Numbered from the stretch's first letter, positions 1 through 9,883 are shown. The stretch is 64,000 nt of DNA from Candidatus Dadabacteria bacterium (GCA_022564935.1 JADFKM010000001.1:1-64000); one strand, 5' to 3'. Numbers and translations: made by a program. Notes: generated by a model from the letters alone, not told the origin.

Positions 1-20
1 AGTCTTTCATATACGGTACA

Positions 21-1529
21 ATGGTTGAAACAGCTACAAACAAAGCAGCCTCCGGGGCACAGAAGGTGAACGGGCAGACAATGCGAAACTACGTGCTGGT
101 GCTCGATTTCGGCTCCCAGTACACCCAGCTAATTGCGCGCAGGGTGAGGGAGCTTGGGGTGTTCTCCGAGATAAAGCCGTACTACACATCGCTTGAGCAG
201 ATAAAAAGCGCCGCCCCTAAAGCGATCATACTCTCCGGGGGGCCGAGCAGCGTCCACGACCACTACGCTCCAAATGTAGACGAAGGGCTGCTTAAGCTCG
301 GCGTGCCGATGCTTGGAATCTGCTACGGCATGCAGCTCGTGGTGCAGAAGCTCGGCGGGAGCGTTGAGCGCAGCGAGCGCAGGGAGTTTGGCCCCGCAGA
401 GATTAGCGTGACCGACGGCTCGGGGCTGTTCTCAGGCATTCAGCAAGACACGCGGGTCTGGATGTCCCACGCCGACCGCATCCTGCAGCTACCACCGGGC
501 TTCGTCACCATCGCCTCCTCCCTAAACTCCCCCATAGCCGCGATCAAGAGCGAGGAGATGCAAATATACTGCACACAGTTCCATCCCGAGGTCGTCCATA
601 CCATGCAGGGCATGGACATCCTCTCGAACTTCGTTCTCGGAATAGCGGGCTGCGAGGCCGACTGGACTCCCCGCTCGTTCGTCGAGGTCGCCATAAGGGA
701 CATACGCGAGAGGGTGGGCGATGGGAGTGTAATCTGCGCCCTTTCGGGGGGCGTGGACTCTGCTGTGACTGCGATGATAGTGGAGCGGGCGGTGTACGAC
801 AGGCTGCGCTGCATATTCGTGGACACGGGGCTTCTGAGGCAGGGGGAAGCAGTGCAGGTGGTGGAGACCTTTACCGGGATGGGGTTTAACCTCATACACG
901 TAGACGCGGTAGATAGGTTCCTTAAAAGGCTCAAGGGTGTGACAGAGCCTGAGCGGAAGCGAAAGATAATCGGGGAGGAGTTCATCAGGGTGTTCGAGGA
1001 GGAGGCCGGGCGCATCGGGGGCGCTAAGTTCCTGGCGCAGGGGACCCTGTATCCCGACGTCATAGAGAGCGTGAGCGTCAGGGGGCCGTCTGCCACCATA
1101 AAATCCCACCACAACGTGGGCGGGCTTCCCGAGAGGATGGACCTCGAGCTGATAGAGCCGCTGCGGGAGCTATTTAAAGACGAAGTGAGGGAGGTGGGCA
1201 GGGAGCTTGGCCTGCCGCCCGAAGCGCTCGACCGTCACCCGTTCCCGGGGCCGGGACTGGGAATAAGGATCATGGGCGAGGTGACCCCTGAGGCTCTCCA
1301 CATGCTCAGGGCGGCCGACGCAATTTTCATCGAGGAGATACGCAGTGCGGGAATTTATGACGACATATGGCAGGCTTTTACCGTGTTCCTCCCCCTCAGG
1401 ACTGTAGGTGTTATGGGGGACGAGAGGACGTATGAGAACATCGTTGCGCTCAGGGCGGTGACCAGCACCGACGGCATGACTGCCCAGTGGGCGCGCATAC
1501 CCTACGAGGTGCTTGAAAGGGTCTCTTAG
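21..1529 (+). CDS. guaA: GMP synthase (glutamine-hydrolysing), cut short by in-frame UAG
   Basis: It aminates XMP to GMP with ATP and glutamine in the cytoplasm, the last step of guanine nucleotide synthesis. The N-terminal class I glutaminase domain shows the nucleophile C101 in GICYGMQ and the H188/E190 pair in QFHPE. The ATP-pyrophosphatase domain carries the SGGVDS loop at 242-247. The C-terminal dimerisation domain runs through FPGPGLGIR. The frame ends at a TAG at 1527-1529, but the family's normal tail continues in the same frame to 1613 and ends IEWE. The first ATG has no ribosome site; the ATG at 81 (MRNYVLV) has an AAGGTGA upstream and fits homologues better. Function is certain; whether this truncated form works is not. 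Confidence 0.95.
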   Translation: MVETATNKAASGAQKVNGQTMRNYVLVLDFGSQYTQLIARRVRELGVFSEIKPYYTSLEQIKSAAPKAIILSGGPSSVHDHYAPNVDEGLLKLGVPMLGICYGMQLVVQKLGGSVERSERREFGPAEISVTDGSGLFSGIQQDTRVWMSHADRILQLPPGFVTIASSLNSPIAAIKSEEMQIYCTQFHPEVVHTMQGMDILSNFVLGIAGCEADWTPRSFVEVAIRDIRERVGDGSVICALSGGVDSAVTAMIVERAVYDRLRCIFVDTGLLRQGEAVQVVETFTGMGFNLIHVDAVDRFLKRLKGVTEPERKRKIIGEEFIRVFEEEAGRIGGAKFLAQGTLYPDVIESVSVRGPSATIKSHHNVGGLPERMDLELIEPLRELFKDEVREVGRELGLPPEALDRHPFPGPGLGIRIMGEVTPEALHMLRAADAIFIEEIRSAGIYDDIWQAFTVFLPLRTVGVMGDERTYENIVALRAVTSTDGMTAQWARIPYEVLERVS

Positions 1530-1613
1530 AGGATTATAAACGAGGTGAAGGGCATAAACCGCGTAGTGTATGACGTCTCCACAAAGCCCCCGAGCACCAT
1601 AGAATGGGAGTGA
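1530..1613 (+). other. guaA: Orphaned 3' end of guaA after the UAG
   Basis: These 27 codons stay in the guaA frame after the TAG and end in TGA at 1611. The translation begins RIINEVKGINRVVYDV and ends TIEWE, the standard GuaA C-terminus. A single change of TAG to AAG would restore a 530-residue protein of normal length. The tail is not degraded, so the lesion is recent, a sequencing error, or read through. Confidence 0.9.
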
Positions 1614-1796
1614 GCCGGGCGCCCGTGAGAGCGCGGCGTTATGGAGAACATGTGCCGAAAGTGTTATAATTCCTCGATAATTCTATTATAATTAGCAACT
1701 GATGCGAATTGACGCTTTAAGGCGGATGCGTGGATAAGAGGCGGAGCGGGAGGGTGTTCTAAACGGAAGCGTTTCCCGCGGCCCGAACCGGGAAAA

Positions 1797-2855
1797 ATGA
1801 TCGACAGGATAATAGACCTCTTGAGGGGCCTTAAGGATCATATAGACGCTGCAATTAAGTTGGCTAAACCCGCCCCGAATGACTTAAATCAGGGGCGTAA
1901 AGGGCTAAAAGGGAGCGGGGAGGAGCAGCGCGACCCGAAAAGAAAGCAGATCATCAAGGCGGTGCGGATGCTCGAGAGCGACCGGCTCGAAACGCGTCTC
2001 CTGGGTATAACGGAGCTCGAGGAACTGGCCAGGGATTCAAAAGACCGGCAACGCAGGATAATAGAGGCCCTTACGGCGTGTGTGAGGAGGAACTCTCCCT
2101 GGTATCTATGGAAGTCCTACGTGCAGTCCAAGGACAGCTTGCTCAAGCCCGGCGCCGACATTCAATCCATACTTGAGATAGTCGCTCACTACAAGCGCAA
2201 GTGGAACGGCGACGAGGATTACCCCATCGACCTGAGCAGAACCGACCTGCGCGGGGCCGACCTCCGCAGGGCGCGCCTTGAGTGGGCGAACCTTCAGGAA
2301 TCCCATCTCGAGAACGCCGATATGGTGGAGGCCAACCTCCACGGCGCATTCATGGCGAAGACAAGCATAAAGAAGGTGAGGCTTCCGCTTGCCGAGCTTG
2401 CATACGCATTTCTCGAATACGCCAACATGGAGGGAGCCGACCTGAGGAACGCCAACCTCAAGAACGCGAGGCTCATAAAGGCCAATCTCAAGTGGGCGAA
2501 CCTCGGCGCCTTCATCGACCCTGAAGGTCGCATTCACGGGAGCGCCAACCTGGAGGGCGCCAACCTGGAGGGCGCGAACCTCCAAAACGCCAACCTCAGC
2601 GGCGTCAACATGAGCGGTGCTAACCTGTGGGGGGCGAAGCTCCAGGGGGCCAATTTCGATGCGGCAATCCTCAAGGACGCCAACCTCTCGTACACGAAGC
2701 TCAAGGGGGCGAAGAACCTCACCGCAGAGCAGTTGAGCAAGGTAAAGACACTGTACCTGGCAAAGCTCGACCCGCAGCTCATGGTCGAGGTGTCTATGAA
2801 GGCGCCCCAGCTTCTAGTGCCCACAAACATCTTCGACATGCTCAAAGAGCAGTGA
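1797..2855 (+). CDS. Pentapeptide-repeat protein
   Basis: It is predicted to be soluble, 352 residues. Residues 145-310 are tandem pentapeptide repeats of the A(D/N)LxxA type, which fold as a right-handed four-sided beta helix. Residues 60-105 form a helical block (LLGITELEELARDS) that is also present in the next gene, as is the C-terminal motif LTAEQLSKVKTLYLAKLD. The start is an ATG after CCGGGAAAA. Codon use is GC-rich like the chromosome. No enzyme motif is visible, and the molecular role of this family is generally unknown. The two genes are tandem paralogs, and this one lacks the membrane anchor of the next. Confidence 0.85.
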   Translation: MIDRIIDLLRGLKDHIDAAIKLAKPAPNDLNQGRKGLKGSGEEQRDPKRKQIIKAVRMLESDRLETRLLGITELEELARDSKDRQRRIIEALTACVRRNSPWYLWKSYVQSKDSLLKPGADIQSILEIVAHYKRKWNGDEDYPIDLSRTDLRGADLRRARLEWANLQESHLENADMVEANLHGAFMAKTSIKKVRLPLAELAYAFLEYANMEGADLRNANLKNARLIKANLKWANLGAFIDPEGRIHGSANLEGANLEGANLQNANLSGVNMSGANLWGAKLQGANFDAAILKDANLSYTKLKGAKNLTAEQLSKVKTLYLAKLDPQLMVEVSMKAPQLLVPTNIFDMLKEQ

Positions 2856-2937
2856 TAAACCCCTAGTTATTGTTGCATCCCTTTGAAAGTGATACAGGGG
2901 AGCAGTATCCTGTTACTTTAAAAATCGCACATCGGAT

Positions 2938-4125
2938 ATGGATAAAGTCTTGTCGAAATTTAAAGAGAATTTAAGAAGACTTCAACGCTTTATAGGCAAT
3001 TTATTGCAAAGAGTGTTAGCCGGAGTTGGCTGGGGTATGGACTCCATCAAGGTTTTGTCGGAAAAATTTTATAAGAAATTAATTTCCATATGGAAAGAAA
3101 GTATTGAAGGTCAACTCTTTCTTGTTCCATTACTTTGGAAATATAAGATTCCACTGCTAGAGATACTGGCTTTACTTATAATTTCTTCAGTATTATTATG
3201 GGGATTTATACTTTTATTGCTGCCCCCCGCCTCCGATGTTTACAACCCGAGAAAGGAAGCCCTTGAACTTTCTATTAAAATTATCGCAGGTGCTTTATTA
3301 CTCGTCGGTCTCTATTATGGTTGGCGGCGCATTACAATAGCAGAAGAAGGGCAAATAACGGAGCGGTTCACTAGGGCTATTGACCAGTTGGGGAAAATTG
3401 ACAATAAAGGGAAATCAGTTATCGAAGTCCGCCTCGGCGGCATCTACGCACTTGAGCGCATAGCCCGTGACTCTGAAAAAGACCACTGGCAGATTATGGA
3501 AGTTTTGACGGCATATGTTCGTAAAAATGCTCATTGGACTGGCGAGAAGGAAAAAGAGAAAATTGACGAAAAGTGGAAGTCTGGGGAATCTAAGGAAGTG
3601 GGTGAGCAAGGTGAAAAGAAAGAGCAAAAACCGCGTGAAGATATCCAAGCAATAATAACGGTGATAGGTCGTAGAAGTGATGAACGCCGGAAATATGAAA
3701 AAGAAAAGGGGTATGTCATTGATTTAAGCAAAACAGACCTTCGGAGAGCCGACCTTAGGAAAGCAAAACTTGAGGGAGCCAACCTATTTGATGCAAATCT
3801 TAAGGGAGCCGACCTAAGAGGAGCAAATCTTGAGAGAGCCAGGCTAATAGGAGCAAATCTAGAGGGAGCCTGGCTATGGTCATCAAATCTTGAGGGAGCC
3901 ATCCTAGTGGGAGCAAATCTTGAGGGAGCCGACCTAAAAGGAGCAAATCTAAAGGGGGCAAATCTCAAGGGAGCTAAAAAATTAACCACAGAACAGCTTT
4001 CAAAGGTGGAAACGCTTTACGAAGCCAAATTAGATAAAGAGCTTATGGAAGAGATAAAGGAAAAATGTCCGCCTCTTCTGGAAAGACCGGAAGAGGAAAT
4101 ATTTGTGTTCAAGGGAGATCTTTAG
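2938..4125 (+). CDS. Membrane-anchored pentapeptide-repeat protein
   Basis: The 395-residue protein has two transmembrane helices (about 71-96 and 111-129). These are followed by a cytosolic block with [15 protein letters not shown] (about 166-181), a charged Lys/Glu-rich linker and pentapeptide repeats from about 257 to 345. The end, [19 protein letters not shown], matches the end of the upstream paralog. The DNA is distinctly AT-rich, and its repeats are nearly identical at DNA level (GGAGCAAATCT units), unlike the GC-rich paralog. This suggests separate acquisition rather than a local duplication. It converges on tonB with only 5 bp between the stop codons. Function unknown. Confidence 0.85.
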   Translation: MDKVLSKFKENLRRLQRFIGNLLQRVLAGVGWGMDSIKVLSEKFYKKLISIWKESIEGQLFLVPLLWKYKIPLLEILALLIISSVLLWGFILLLLPPASDVYNPRKEALELSIKIIAGALLLVGLYYGWRRITIAEEGQITERFTRAIDQLGKIDNKGKSVIEVRLGGIYALERIARDSEKDHWQIMEVLTAYVRKNAHWTGEKEKEKIDEKWKSGESKEVGEQGEKKEQKPREDIQAIITVIGRRSDERRKYEKEKGYVIDLSKTDLRRADLRKAKLEGANLFDANLKGADLRGANLERARLIGANLEGAWLWSSNLEGAILVGANLEGADLKGANLKGANLKGAKKLTTEQLSKVETLYEAKLDKELMEEIKEKCPPLLERPEEEIFVFKGDL

Positions 4126-4130
4126 CAAGT

Positions 4131-4940
4131 TCACCCGCTCCTGAGCACGAACTTTACGGGCACGGTGACCCAGCTTGCCACAGGCACTCCGGCTCTCCGG
4201 CCGGGATAAAAAACCCACTGCTTCACGGCATTAAGCGCCGAGTCGTCAAGCGCCTCGTGGCCCGAGGAGCGCTTAAGCTCCAACGCGCCGACGGTGCCGT
4301 CCTCAAGCACACGCACCCTCAACAAAACCGTCCCCTGCTCTCCCCTGCGCCTGGCCGAGGGCGGGTAGGGAGGCTTTGGGTTGAGTCTGTAGTCGGGGTG
4401 AGCCGTGACCTCCACGGCGGGCAGTGTGTGCGACTCCCCGGAGCTTGAAGAGGCAGACAGAAGGCTAAGCTGCTCCTCGTTATTGTGCGGGTTATTATGC
4501 GGGCTATTTTGCTGGCTATTTTCCCGGCTACTTTTCTTGCGGTCTTGAGTTGCGGAAGCGGCGCTTTCACGAGGCGGGCTCAGTGTGAGTGAATCGGCTT
4601 GTATAGGCGTTGACTTTACGTAGGGTTCGCTCGTTTGCCGCTGCGGGCTCGGGATAGGTGAAACTGCATCTATTGGCGCCGGTTGTTCGCTTGTTTTCGT
4701 GTGTGCCCGAACGGTGGTTTTGCTCTTTTGTGTGCGCTCTTGTTTATCGGCACCCCTGCTCACGACCTGTATGTTTATCAGGCCGCGTCCGGAGGTGTGT
4801 ACCTCGATGCGGAAGAAGACCGACAGCGCAGATACCAGGGCGATGTGGAGCGTGATGGAGATTAAGAGGAACTTCCAGATGCGCCCGCGGGGGTTACGAT
4901 TGCCCTCGGCTCCGTTTTTTCCCGCATCACGCGCTGCTAT
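4131..4940 (-). CDS. tonB: TonB-family energy transducer, probable AUA start
   Basis: The protein would couple the proton motive force to outer-membrane receptors. The C-terminal 75 residues are a TonB domain (LNPKPPYPPSARRRGEQG, then KQWVFYPGRRAG and VPVKFVL), preceded by a Pro/Ser/Thr-rich periplasmic spacer. The first standard start (GTG at 4763) would remove the essential N-terminal membrane helix. The frame stays open upstream and encodes that helix (FLLISITLHIALVSALSVFF) back to a TGA, with no ATG, GTG or TTG. An ATA at 4940 lies 7 nt after a GGAGGG, so I place the start there. A mutated or misread ATG is the alternative. No ExbB/ExbD lie nearby. Confidence 0.75.
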   Translation of the reverse strand: MAARDAGKNGAEGNRNPRGRIWKFLLISITLHIALVSALSVFFRIEVHTSGRGLINIQVVSRGADKQERTQKSKTTVRAHTKTSEQPAPIDAVSPIPSPQRQTSEPYVKSTPIQADSLTLSPPRESAASATQDRKKSSRENSQQNSPHNNPHNNEEQLSLLSASSSSGESHTLPAVEVTAHPDYRLNPKPPYPPSARRRGEQGTVLLRVRVLEDGTVGALELKRSSGHEALDDSALNAVKQWVFYPGRRAGVPVASWVTVPVKFVLRSG

Positions 4941-4997
4941 GTCTCTGCCCTCCGGTGCGTGTTTTCAAGACCGCGGATTGTACCGTTAGAGCTAAAT

Positions 4998-5029
4998 ATT
5001 ATAGTCGAGTCGGGGAAAAATCCAGGCAA
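4998..5029 (-). promoter_or_regulatory. Candidate promoter of tonB
   Basis: On the minus strand TTGCCT (5024-5029) is followed after 20 bases by a perfect TATAAT (4998-5003), about 58 bases before the proposed start at 4940. The spacing is long, so the -10 element is the stronger half of the evidence. Its position fits a start at 4940 better than one at 4763. Confidence 0.4.
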
Positions 5030-5138
5030 AAGCGGCGGGGTAGAAGGGTGGAGGGAGTAAAAAGTTTGGTTAGGGCGGCGCATGACTTCCATGTGGGTAG
5101 GGGATGATTGGTTGTGATAAGAGGGGGTAACCGGAGGG

Positions 5139-6161
5139 CTAATCGGCCGCCTTAACGAGGTTGCGCCCCGAGCGCTTGGCGTCGTAAAGGGCCTCGTCCG
5201 CGGCGGCGAAGAAGCACCGGAACTTCGAGTTCCTCTTGGGGGAATGGGAAGCTGCGCCTATGCTTACGGTCAGGTACTTGTACACCTTGGATTTATCGTG
5301 CGGTATTTGGAGCTTAATTACGCTCTCGCGCATCTTCTCGGCCACCGTCAGAGCGCCGTTTATGTCGGTGTTGGGAAGGAGCGCCGCGAACTCTTCGCCG
5401 CCGTGGCGGGCTATGATGTCAGTGGAGCGGTTGAGGGTGTCCTGGAGTGAGTTAGCGACTTTTATAAGGCATTCGTCTCCCATCAGGTGTCCGTGGGCGT
5501 CGTTGTAAGGCTTGAAGTGGTCAATGTCGACGATAAGCAGCGTAAGGGGCATGGATTCCCTTGTGGCGCGGCTCCACTCGATGTCGAGGAACTCGTCGAA
5601 GCCCCTGCGGTTCGAGATGCCCGTGAGCCCGTCCATGGTGGATATGCGCCGGAACTCCCTGTCTGCCTCTTCGATGCGCTGCTGGAGCTGCAGGATCTTG
5701 TAGTCCCGCTCCAGGAGAGCCTCTTTCGTTTCGATAAGCAGCCGCTCCTGCGCCCTTTTCTTGCGAGCCTCAACGGTGATCCTGAGCGTGTTGGCCACCC
5801 TGGCCAGGAGCACGGGCTTTTTGAGCGGAGCGGTCACAAAGTCCGTCAAGCCCGCATCGAAGAACTTCTCCAGGAAGTCGTGATGGGTGTCTTCTGTGAT
5901 CCCAAGGATGGGGATAGCGTTCGTGAGTTCGCCTGCGGCAAGCTCCCTGCATGACGAAAGCCCCTTGCCAGGGCGGATGTCGAGTATGATCAGATCCGGG
6001 GCGAATGCCTTTTCGATGCTGGGCCTAGTCTCATTGAGCTTCTCGAAGAGCTCCGCGGGCGAGGGAAACAGCAGCAGATCGGAGTAGCCGGCGGAGTGCA
6101 GGAGGGATTTGAGCTTCGAGGCGGTTTTTTCCGCTAAATCTATGGTTGCTATGGCGCTCAT
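5139..6161 (-). CDS. REC-like/GGDEF diguanylate cyclase
   Basis: It makes cyclic di-GMP from two GTP. The N-terminal 125 residues are a receiver-like domain with DLIILDIRPG, D61 being the likely phosphoacceptor. A coiled-coil linker (about 130-172) follows, then a GGDEF domain with the active loop GGEEF at 254-258. The inhibitory I-site RSTD (245-248) lies exactly five residues upstream, so product inhibition is likely. The start MSAIATIDLAEKT at 6161 is preferred over an upstream ATG at 6263, because a promoter-like pair falls between the two. No sensor kinase is adjacent. Confidence 0.88.
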   Translation of the reverse strand: MSAIATIDLAEKTASKLKSLLHSAGYSDLLLFPSPAELFEKLNETRPSIEKAFAPDLIILDIRPGKGLSSCRELAAGELTNAIPILGITEDTHHDFLEKFFDAGLTDFVTAPLKKPVLLARVANTLRITVEARKKRAQERLLIETKEALLERDYKILQLQQRIEEADREFRRISTMDGLTGISNRRGFDEFLDIEWSRATRESMPLTLLIVDIDHFKPYNDAHGHLMGDECLIKVANSLQDTLNRSTDIIARHGGEEFAALLPNTDINGALTVAEKMRESVIKLQIPHDKSKVYKYLTVSIGAASHSPKRNSKFRCFFAAADEALYDAKRSGRNLVKAAD

Positions 6162-6227
6162 TTGATTTACATTAACGGCTTGGAGCCGGGTCTCAAACCC
6201 TTGCCCCCTCAATACGGGCTTTCGGTA

Positions 6228-6257
6228 ATGATAGTATAATCCGGGGGGCGATTTCAA
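6228..6257 (-). promoter_or_regulatory. Candidate promoter of the REC-GGDEF gene
   Basis: On the minus strand TTGAAA (6252-6257), 18 bases, then TATCAT (6228-6233); an overlapping TATACT lies a few bases upstream. It sits about 67 bases before the chosen ATG at 6161. Confidence 0.45.
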
Positions 6258-6328
6258 GCACATGCCCCTCGGGGGGCAGCTGCGCTTCGGCGCGGGCGTG
6301 TGTCGCGGCGCCGGTGGAAGGGCAGCCC

Positions 6329-7567
6329 TCAGCCTCGGCTACTTTTTTTACCCACCACGACTTTAAGCTCCTCTATGGTCCTGGGAGAGGCCTTTGTGAC
6401 AGTAAATTTTTTGTTCTCGTATTGTATTGTGTCCCCGACATTGGGTATGGAGCCGAATCTTGACAGTACGAATCCGCTCAGGGTTTCGTAGTCCCCCTCG
6501 GGTATGTTGAGACGCAGCTCTTCGTTTAACATGTCGATCTCGATCCCGGGGTTCACCAGGAACTGGTTTTCACTGATCTTTCTCCACAGCTTTACGCCCT
6601 TGTCGTACTCGTCCTCTATCTCTCCCACTACCTCTTCGAGTATGTCCTCGATGGTCACGGCCCCGACGGCACCCCCGTATTCGTCCACCACCACGGCCAT
6701 GCCCGCCGTGCTCTTCTTCATGAAATCGAGCAGCTCGTCGACGCCCATGCTTTCGGGAACGTACATGGGCTTTCGGGAGAAGTTTTTCACAGGCGCTTTG
6801 GGCTCAGCTCCCAGCAGGTAAAAGGCGTGGAGCATACCGGTGATGTTGTCCACCCTGTCGTGGTAGATGGGCATTCTGGTGTGGCCGGTTTGTTTGATAA
6901 TGCCTATTGCATCGCGAGCCGAGGTGTCTTCGCTCACGGCTGTTACGTTTATAAGCGGGATCATGATCTCATCCGCGCGGGTCTCCGAGAAGTCGAATAT
7001 CCTCTTCATGATGAGCTCCTGCTTCCTGGGGTTGGGCTTGGTGGCTTCCTGCTGGATGGCGAGGCGCAGCTCCTCTCTGGTTATAAAGGGGTTTTCCGTG
7101 CTCCCTATAAGATTCAATGCCGCCGAGGTGAACTTCCTGACCAGGAAGAGGACGGGGAAGAACAGCTTCGAGGCTACCCACAGGGGGTATATGGAGGCGA
7201 GCGCCATCGGGTTGCTGTGCTTATGGAACACGGCCTTGGGCACCACCTGGCCGAATACCACTATCAGGGGCGAGAGGATCAGGATGGTGTAGAATTCGCT
7301 CCCCGCTCCGTAGCGGTCTTGGATGAAGAAGGTCAGCACGACCGTACTCACGATGAGCGAGAGGTTTATGCCCACCAGCGTGGTGCTGATGAAGTGCTCT
7401 ATTTCGTGGAAGGAGCGCATCAGCAGTACTGCCCTCTTCGAGCCCTTCTCGGACAGGGCTTTGATCTTGATCTTGTCGCACGACACGAGGGCAATCTCGG
7501 AGCCTGCGAAAAAGGCCTGGAGCACGAGACAGAGCGCTATCACCACCACAACGAACTCAAGCGACAT
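6329..7567 (-). CDS. DUF21/CBS/CorC-HlyC membrane protein (CNNM-like)
   Basis: The 412-residue protein has three parts: a membrane DUF21 domain with several hydrophobic helices (about 1-140), paired CBS domains (about 200-330; [38 protein letters not shown]) and a C-terminal CorC_HlyC domain. Members of this family are linked to Mg2+/Co2+ handling and are often mislabelled hemolysins. It overlaps the upstream paralog by 11 bases, so the two are co-translated. The protein may work as a heteromer with its neighbour; that is inference from the tandem arrangement. Confidence 0.88.
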   Translation of the reverse strand: MSLEFVVVVIALCLVLQAFFAGSEIALVSCDKIKIKALSEKGSKRAVLLMRSFHEIEHFISTTLVGINLSLIVSTVVLTFFIQDRYGAGSEFYTILILSPLIVVFGQVVPKAVFHKHSNPMALASIYPLWVASKLFFPVLFLVRKFTSAALNLIGSTENPFITREELRLAIQQEATKPNPRKQELIMKRIFDFSETRADEIMIPLINVTAVSEDTSARDAIGIIKQTGHTRMPIYHDRVDNITGMLHAFYLLGAEPKAPVKNFSRKPMYVPESMGVDELLDFMKKSTAGMAVVVDEYGGAVGAVTIEDILEEVVGEIEDEYDKGVKLWRKISENQFLVNPGIEIDMLNEELRLNIPEGDYETLSGFVLSRFGSIPNVGDTIQYENKKFTVTKASPRTIEELKVVVGKKSSRG

Positions 7568-8897
7568 TGGCCACCTCCCCCTCGTCCCTCCTCACGCGGA
7601 GCTGCGATATCCTCTTGCCCGAAATGCCCGTAACGGTGAACTGGATGCTCCCGAAATTTACCTGCTCCCCGCTCTGGGGAAGCCTTCCGAACAGCTCAAA
7701 CACGAACCCCCCGATTGTTTCGGGCTCCATATTCCTGATTATCGAGCTCTCGATTTCAGTGCCCAGTCGCTCTATGCCCCCGTACCTCAGGACGTTAAAG
7801 AGAAGGGAGCCGTTGAACTGGTCTATTTTCATGCTCCCGGGGACTATGAACGACTCCTCGTCCCTCGTGAAAAGGGGCTCCTGGGCCAGCCGCCTCTCAT
7901 CCTCGAACTCGCCGAACAGCTCTTCGAGTATGTCTTCCATGGTCACCACACCCTCGACCCTTCCGTACTCGTCCACGGGAATTGCCATGTGAATCCTCTT
8001 TTGCTGGAACTCGGTTAGGAGCTCAAGGCCGTTTTTGTTGGTGGGGATGAAGTAGGGCGGCCTGCATATCTGCTCGATGCTCGTATCGGGTTGTTTGTCG
8101 GCGGTGAGCAGGTCTTTTGCGAATAGGATTCCCACTATGTTGTCCCTTTCGCCCTTGTAGACCGGTATTCTTGAAAAGCCCTTGCCGGTAACCTCCCCGA
8201 GAGACCGCTCTAGGGTCAACTCGGCGGGCAGCATGAAGCATTTGATGGCGGGGGTCATTATTTTGTATGCCGAGACGTCTTCGAGCTTGAAAAGCCCCTC
8301 GACCAGCTTCCTCTCTATATTGGTCATTACGCCCTGCTCGCCGCCGATGCCAAGCAGCGCCCTGACCTCTTCGCTGGAGAAACCCCTGGAGGGCTCGCGG
8401 CGCATGTTCACCCCAAGCAGCCGCACAATCATGACCGAGACTGCCGTGAAGACCCACCTAATGGGGGTTATCGAGAGGTGAAAGTAGCTTATGGGGTATG
8501 CCACTGCGGTCGAGATAAACCTGGGGAACTTTACCGCAATTGTCTTGGGCCCGATTTCGCCGAGTAGCAGCAGGGTTGGGGCAGCGATGAGAAGCGAGAG
8601 AAGGGTGAGGAAGTTCTCGGAGGAGTGGGAGAGGAGCTTCCTCACGGTGAGGGCGACCATACTTGTGTATGCGACGTTGAACACCTCGTCTGCAAGCAGT
8701 ATGGTCGTTATGAGCTTGTGGGGCTCTTTGAGGAGCGCCTCTATTTTCTTTGAGCTCCTGGGGCGCTCTTTTTTGAGCCTGTCGCGCTGGTGCCGGCCCA
8801 GGGAAAACAGGCTGGTTTCCGACATGGAGAAAAACCCCGAGAGTCCGAGGAGAATGATCATAAGTATTAAGCTGGAAAGCAGCGGCAGCTCCGTCAT
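7557..8897 (-). CDS. DUF21/CBS/CorC-HlyC membrane protein, second paralog
   Basis: The 446-residue protein has the same architecture as the downstream gene. The N-terminal DUF21 helices start LSSLILMIILLGLSGFFSMSE. The CBS pair includes IPVDEYGRVEGVVTMEDILEE, and a CorC_HlyC domain ends the protein. The conserved SExSLFSL-type motif after the first helix is present. Its ATG overlaps the thiL stop by four bases. The likely role is divalent cation export or homeostasis; substrate is not predictable. Confidence 0.88.
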   Translation of the reverse strand: MTELPLLSSLILMIILLGLSGFFSMSETSLFSLGRHQRDRLKKERPRSSKKIEALLKEPHKLITTILLADEVFNVAYTSMVALTVRKLLSHSSENFLTLLSLLIAAPTLLLLGEIGPKTIAVKFPRFISTAVAYPISYFHLSITPIRWVFTAVSVMIVRLLGVNMRREPSRGFSSEEVRALLGIGGEQGVMTNIERKLVEGLFKLEDVSAYKIMTPAIKCFMLPAELTLERSLGEVTGKGFSRIPVYKGERDNIVGILFAKDLLTADKQPDTSIEQICRPPYFIPTNKNGLELLTEFQQKRIHMAIPVDEYGRVEGVVTMEDILEELFGEFEDERRLAQEPLFTRDEESFIVPGSMKIDQFNGSLLFNVLRYGGIERLGTEIESSIIRNMEPETIGGFVFELFGRLPQSGEQVNFGSIQFTVTGISGKRISQLRVRRDEGEVANVA

Positions 8898-9883
8898 CGT
8901 TTTTCGCCGAAGTGGACAAAACCCTTCTTTTCGTATTTTGCCTCTTCCCCTCCGCGCTCAAGAACCCTTAGGCCGGGGGATGCTGTAGTTGAGCCTATCT
9001 TGGTAATTTGAACCCCGAGGGACTGTCCCAGGGCCGCGAGCTCTCCGGTGAGGCCCGCCCTTGCCGTAAAGAGCAGCTCGTAGTCCTCTCCGCCCGAAAG
9101 GGCCAGCTCGAAGAGGTCTTCGTGGAGCTTGTCCGATAGCTCACGGAGCGCCCCTGAAAGGGGAAGGTCGTTAAGACGAACCTCGGCTCCCAGGCCGGAT
9201 GGCCCGACGATGCGCAGCAAGTCGAGCAGCAGGCCGTCGCTTACATCTATCATCGCCGCGGCAAGCCCACGCAAGGCAAGCTCCCTTCCGAGCGAGAGCC
9301 TGGGGGTGGGGTGTGTATACCTGCTAAGCAACTGCGCTGCGGCCTCGCCTCGGGCGACCATGCCTTCGGCCTTCAAGCCCAGAGCGGCGTCACCCAGGGT
9401 GCCGCTCACGTAGATGTCCTGCCCGGCGCTTGCTCCTGACCTTCTGACCAGGTGCTCGGGCTCCACTTCACCCAGGGCAGTGATGTCTATAAACAGCGTG
9501 TCCGAGGCGCATATGTTGCCCCCGATAAGCTCCACGCCGAATTCGTGACAGGACTCCGAGAACCCCTCGATAAGCTCCTTGAAGAACGCCTCTTCGACCC
9601 ACCCGGGGAGTCCCGCAGAGGCGAGGAAGAACTTGGGCACTCCGCCCATCGCCCCTATGTCGCTCAGGGCCACAGCGATGGCCTTGCGCGCAAGCTCCCT
9701 GGGGCCGATGCGGGACAGTGTAAAGTGGGTGCCCTCGACCTGTGAGTCGGTTGTGGCGAGCTGGAGCTTTTTTGAGCCGCTCCTCAAAGCGGCTGCGTCG
9801 TCTCCAATACCTAGCTCAACGCAGCGAGACACGGGTGAGAATCGCTCTTCCAAAAGCTTTAGGGCACTTAACTCATCAATCAT
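8894..9883 (-). CDS. thiL: Thiamine-monophosphate kinase
   Basis: It phosphorylates thiamine monophosphate to thiamine diphosphate with ATP. The family landmarks are in order: GIGDDAAAL, TTDSQVEGTHFTL, ALSDIGAMGG, GGNICASD, DVSDGLLLDL and SGGEDYELLF, which supply the metal-binding aspartates and the nucleotide site. The length of 329 residues is typical. It is first in a minus-strand operon with the two DUF21 genes. A TACAAT lies 11 bases before the ATG and there is no clear ribosome site, so the transcript may have almost no leader. Confidence 0.95.
   Translation of the reverse strand: MIDELSALKLLEERFSPVSRCVELGIGDDAAALRSGSKKLQLATTDSQVEGTHFTLSRIGPRELARKAIAVALSDIGAMGGVPKFFLASAGLPGWVEEAFFKELIEGFSESCHEFGVELIGGNICASDTLFIDITALGEVEPEHLVRRSGASAGQDIYVSGTLGDAALGLKAEGMVARGEAAAQLLSRYTHPTPRLSLGRELALRGLAAAMIDVSDGLLLDLLRIVGPSGLGAEVRLNDLPLSGALRELSDKLHEDLFELALSGGEDYELLFTARAGLTGELAALGQSLGVQITKIGSTTASPGLRVLERGGEEAKYEKKGFVHFGEKR

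Noticed and set aside
2106-2585. Long minus-strand open frame opposite the first pentapeptide gene
   Set aside because: It is a mirror of the five-residue repeat periodicity; the plus strand gives the family motif.
3781-3990. Regular repeats considered as a CRISPR-like or tandem DNA repeat
   Set aside because: The unit is in phase with the reading frame and encodes pentapeptide repeats; there are no unique spacers.
6827-7633. 268-codon plus-strand frame opposite the DUF21 gene
   Set aside because: The minus strand encodes clear DUF21/CBS domains; the plus frame has no recognisable motif.
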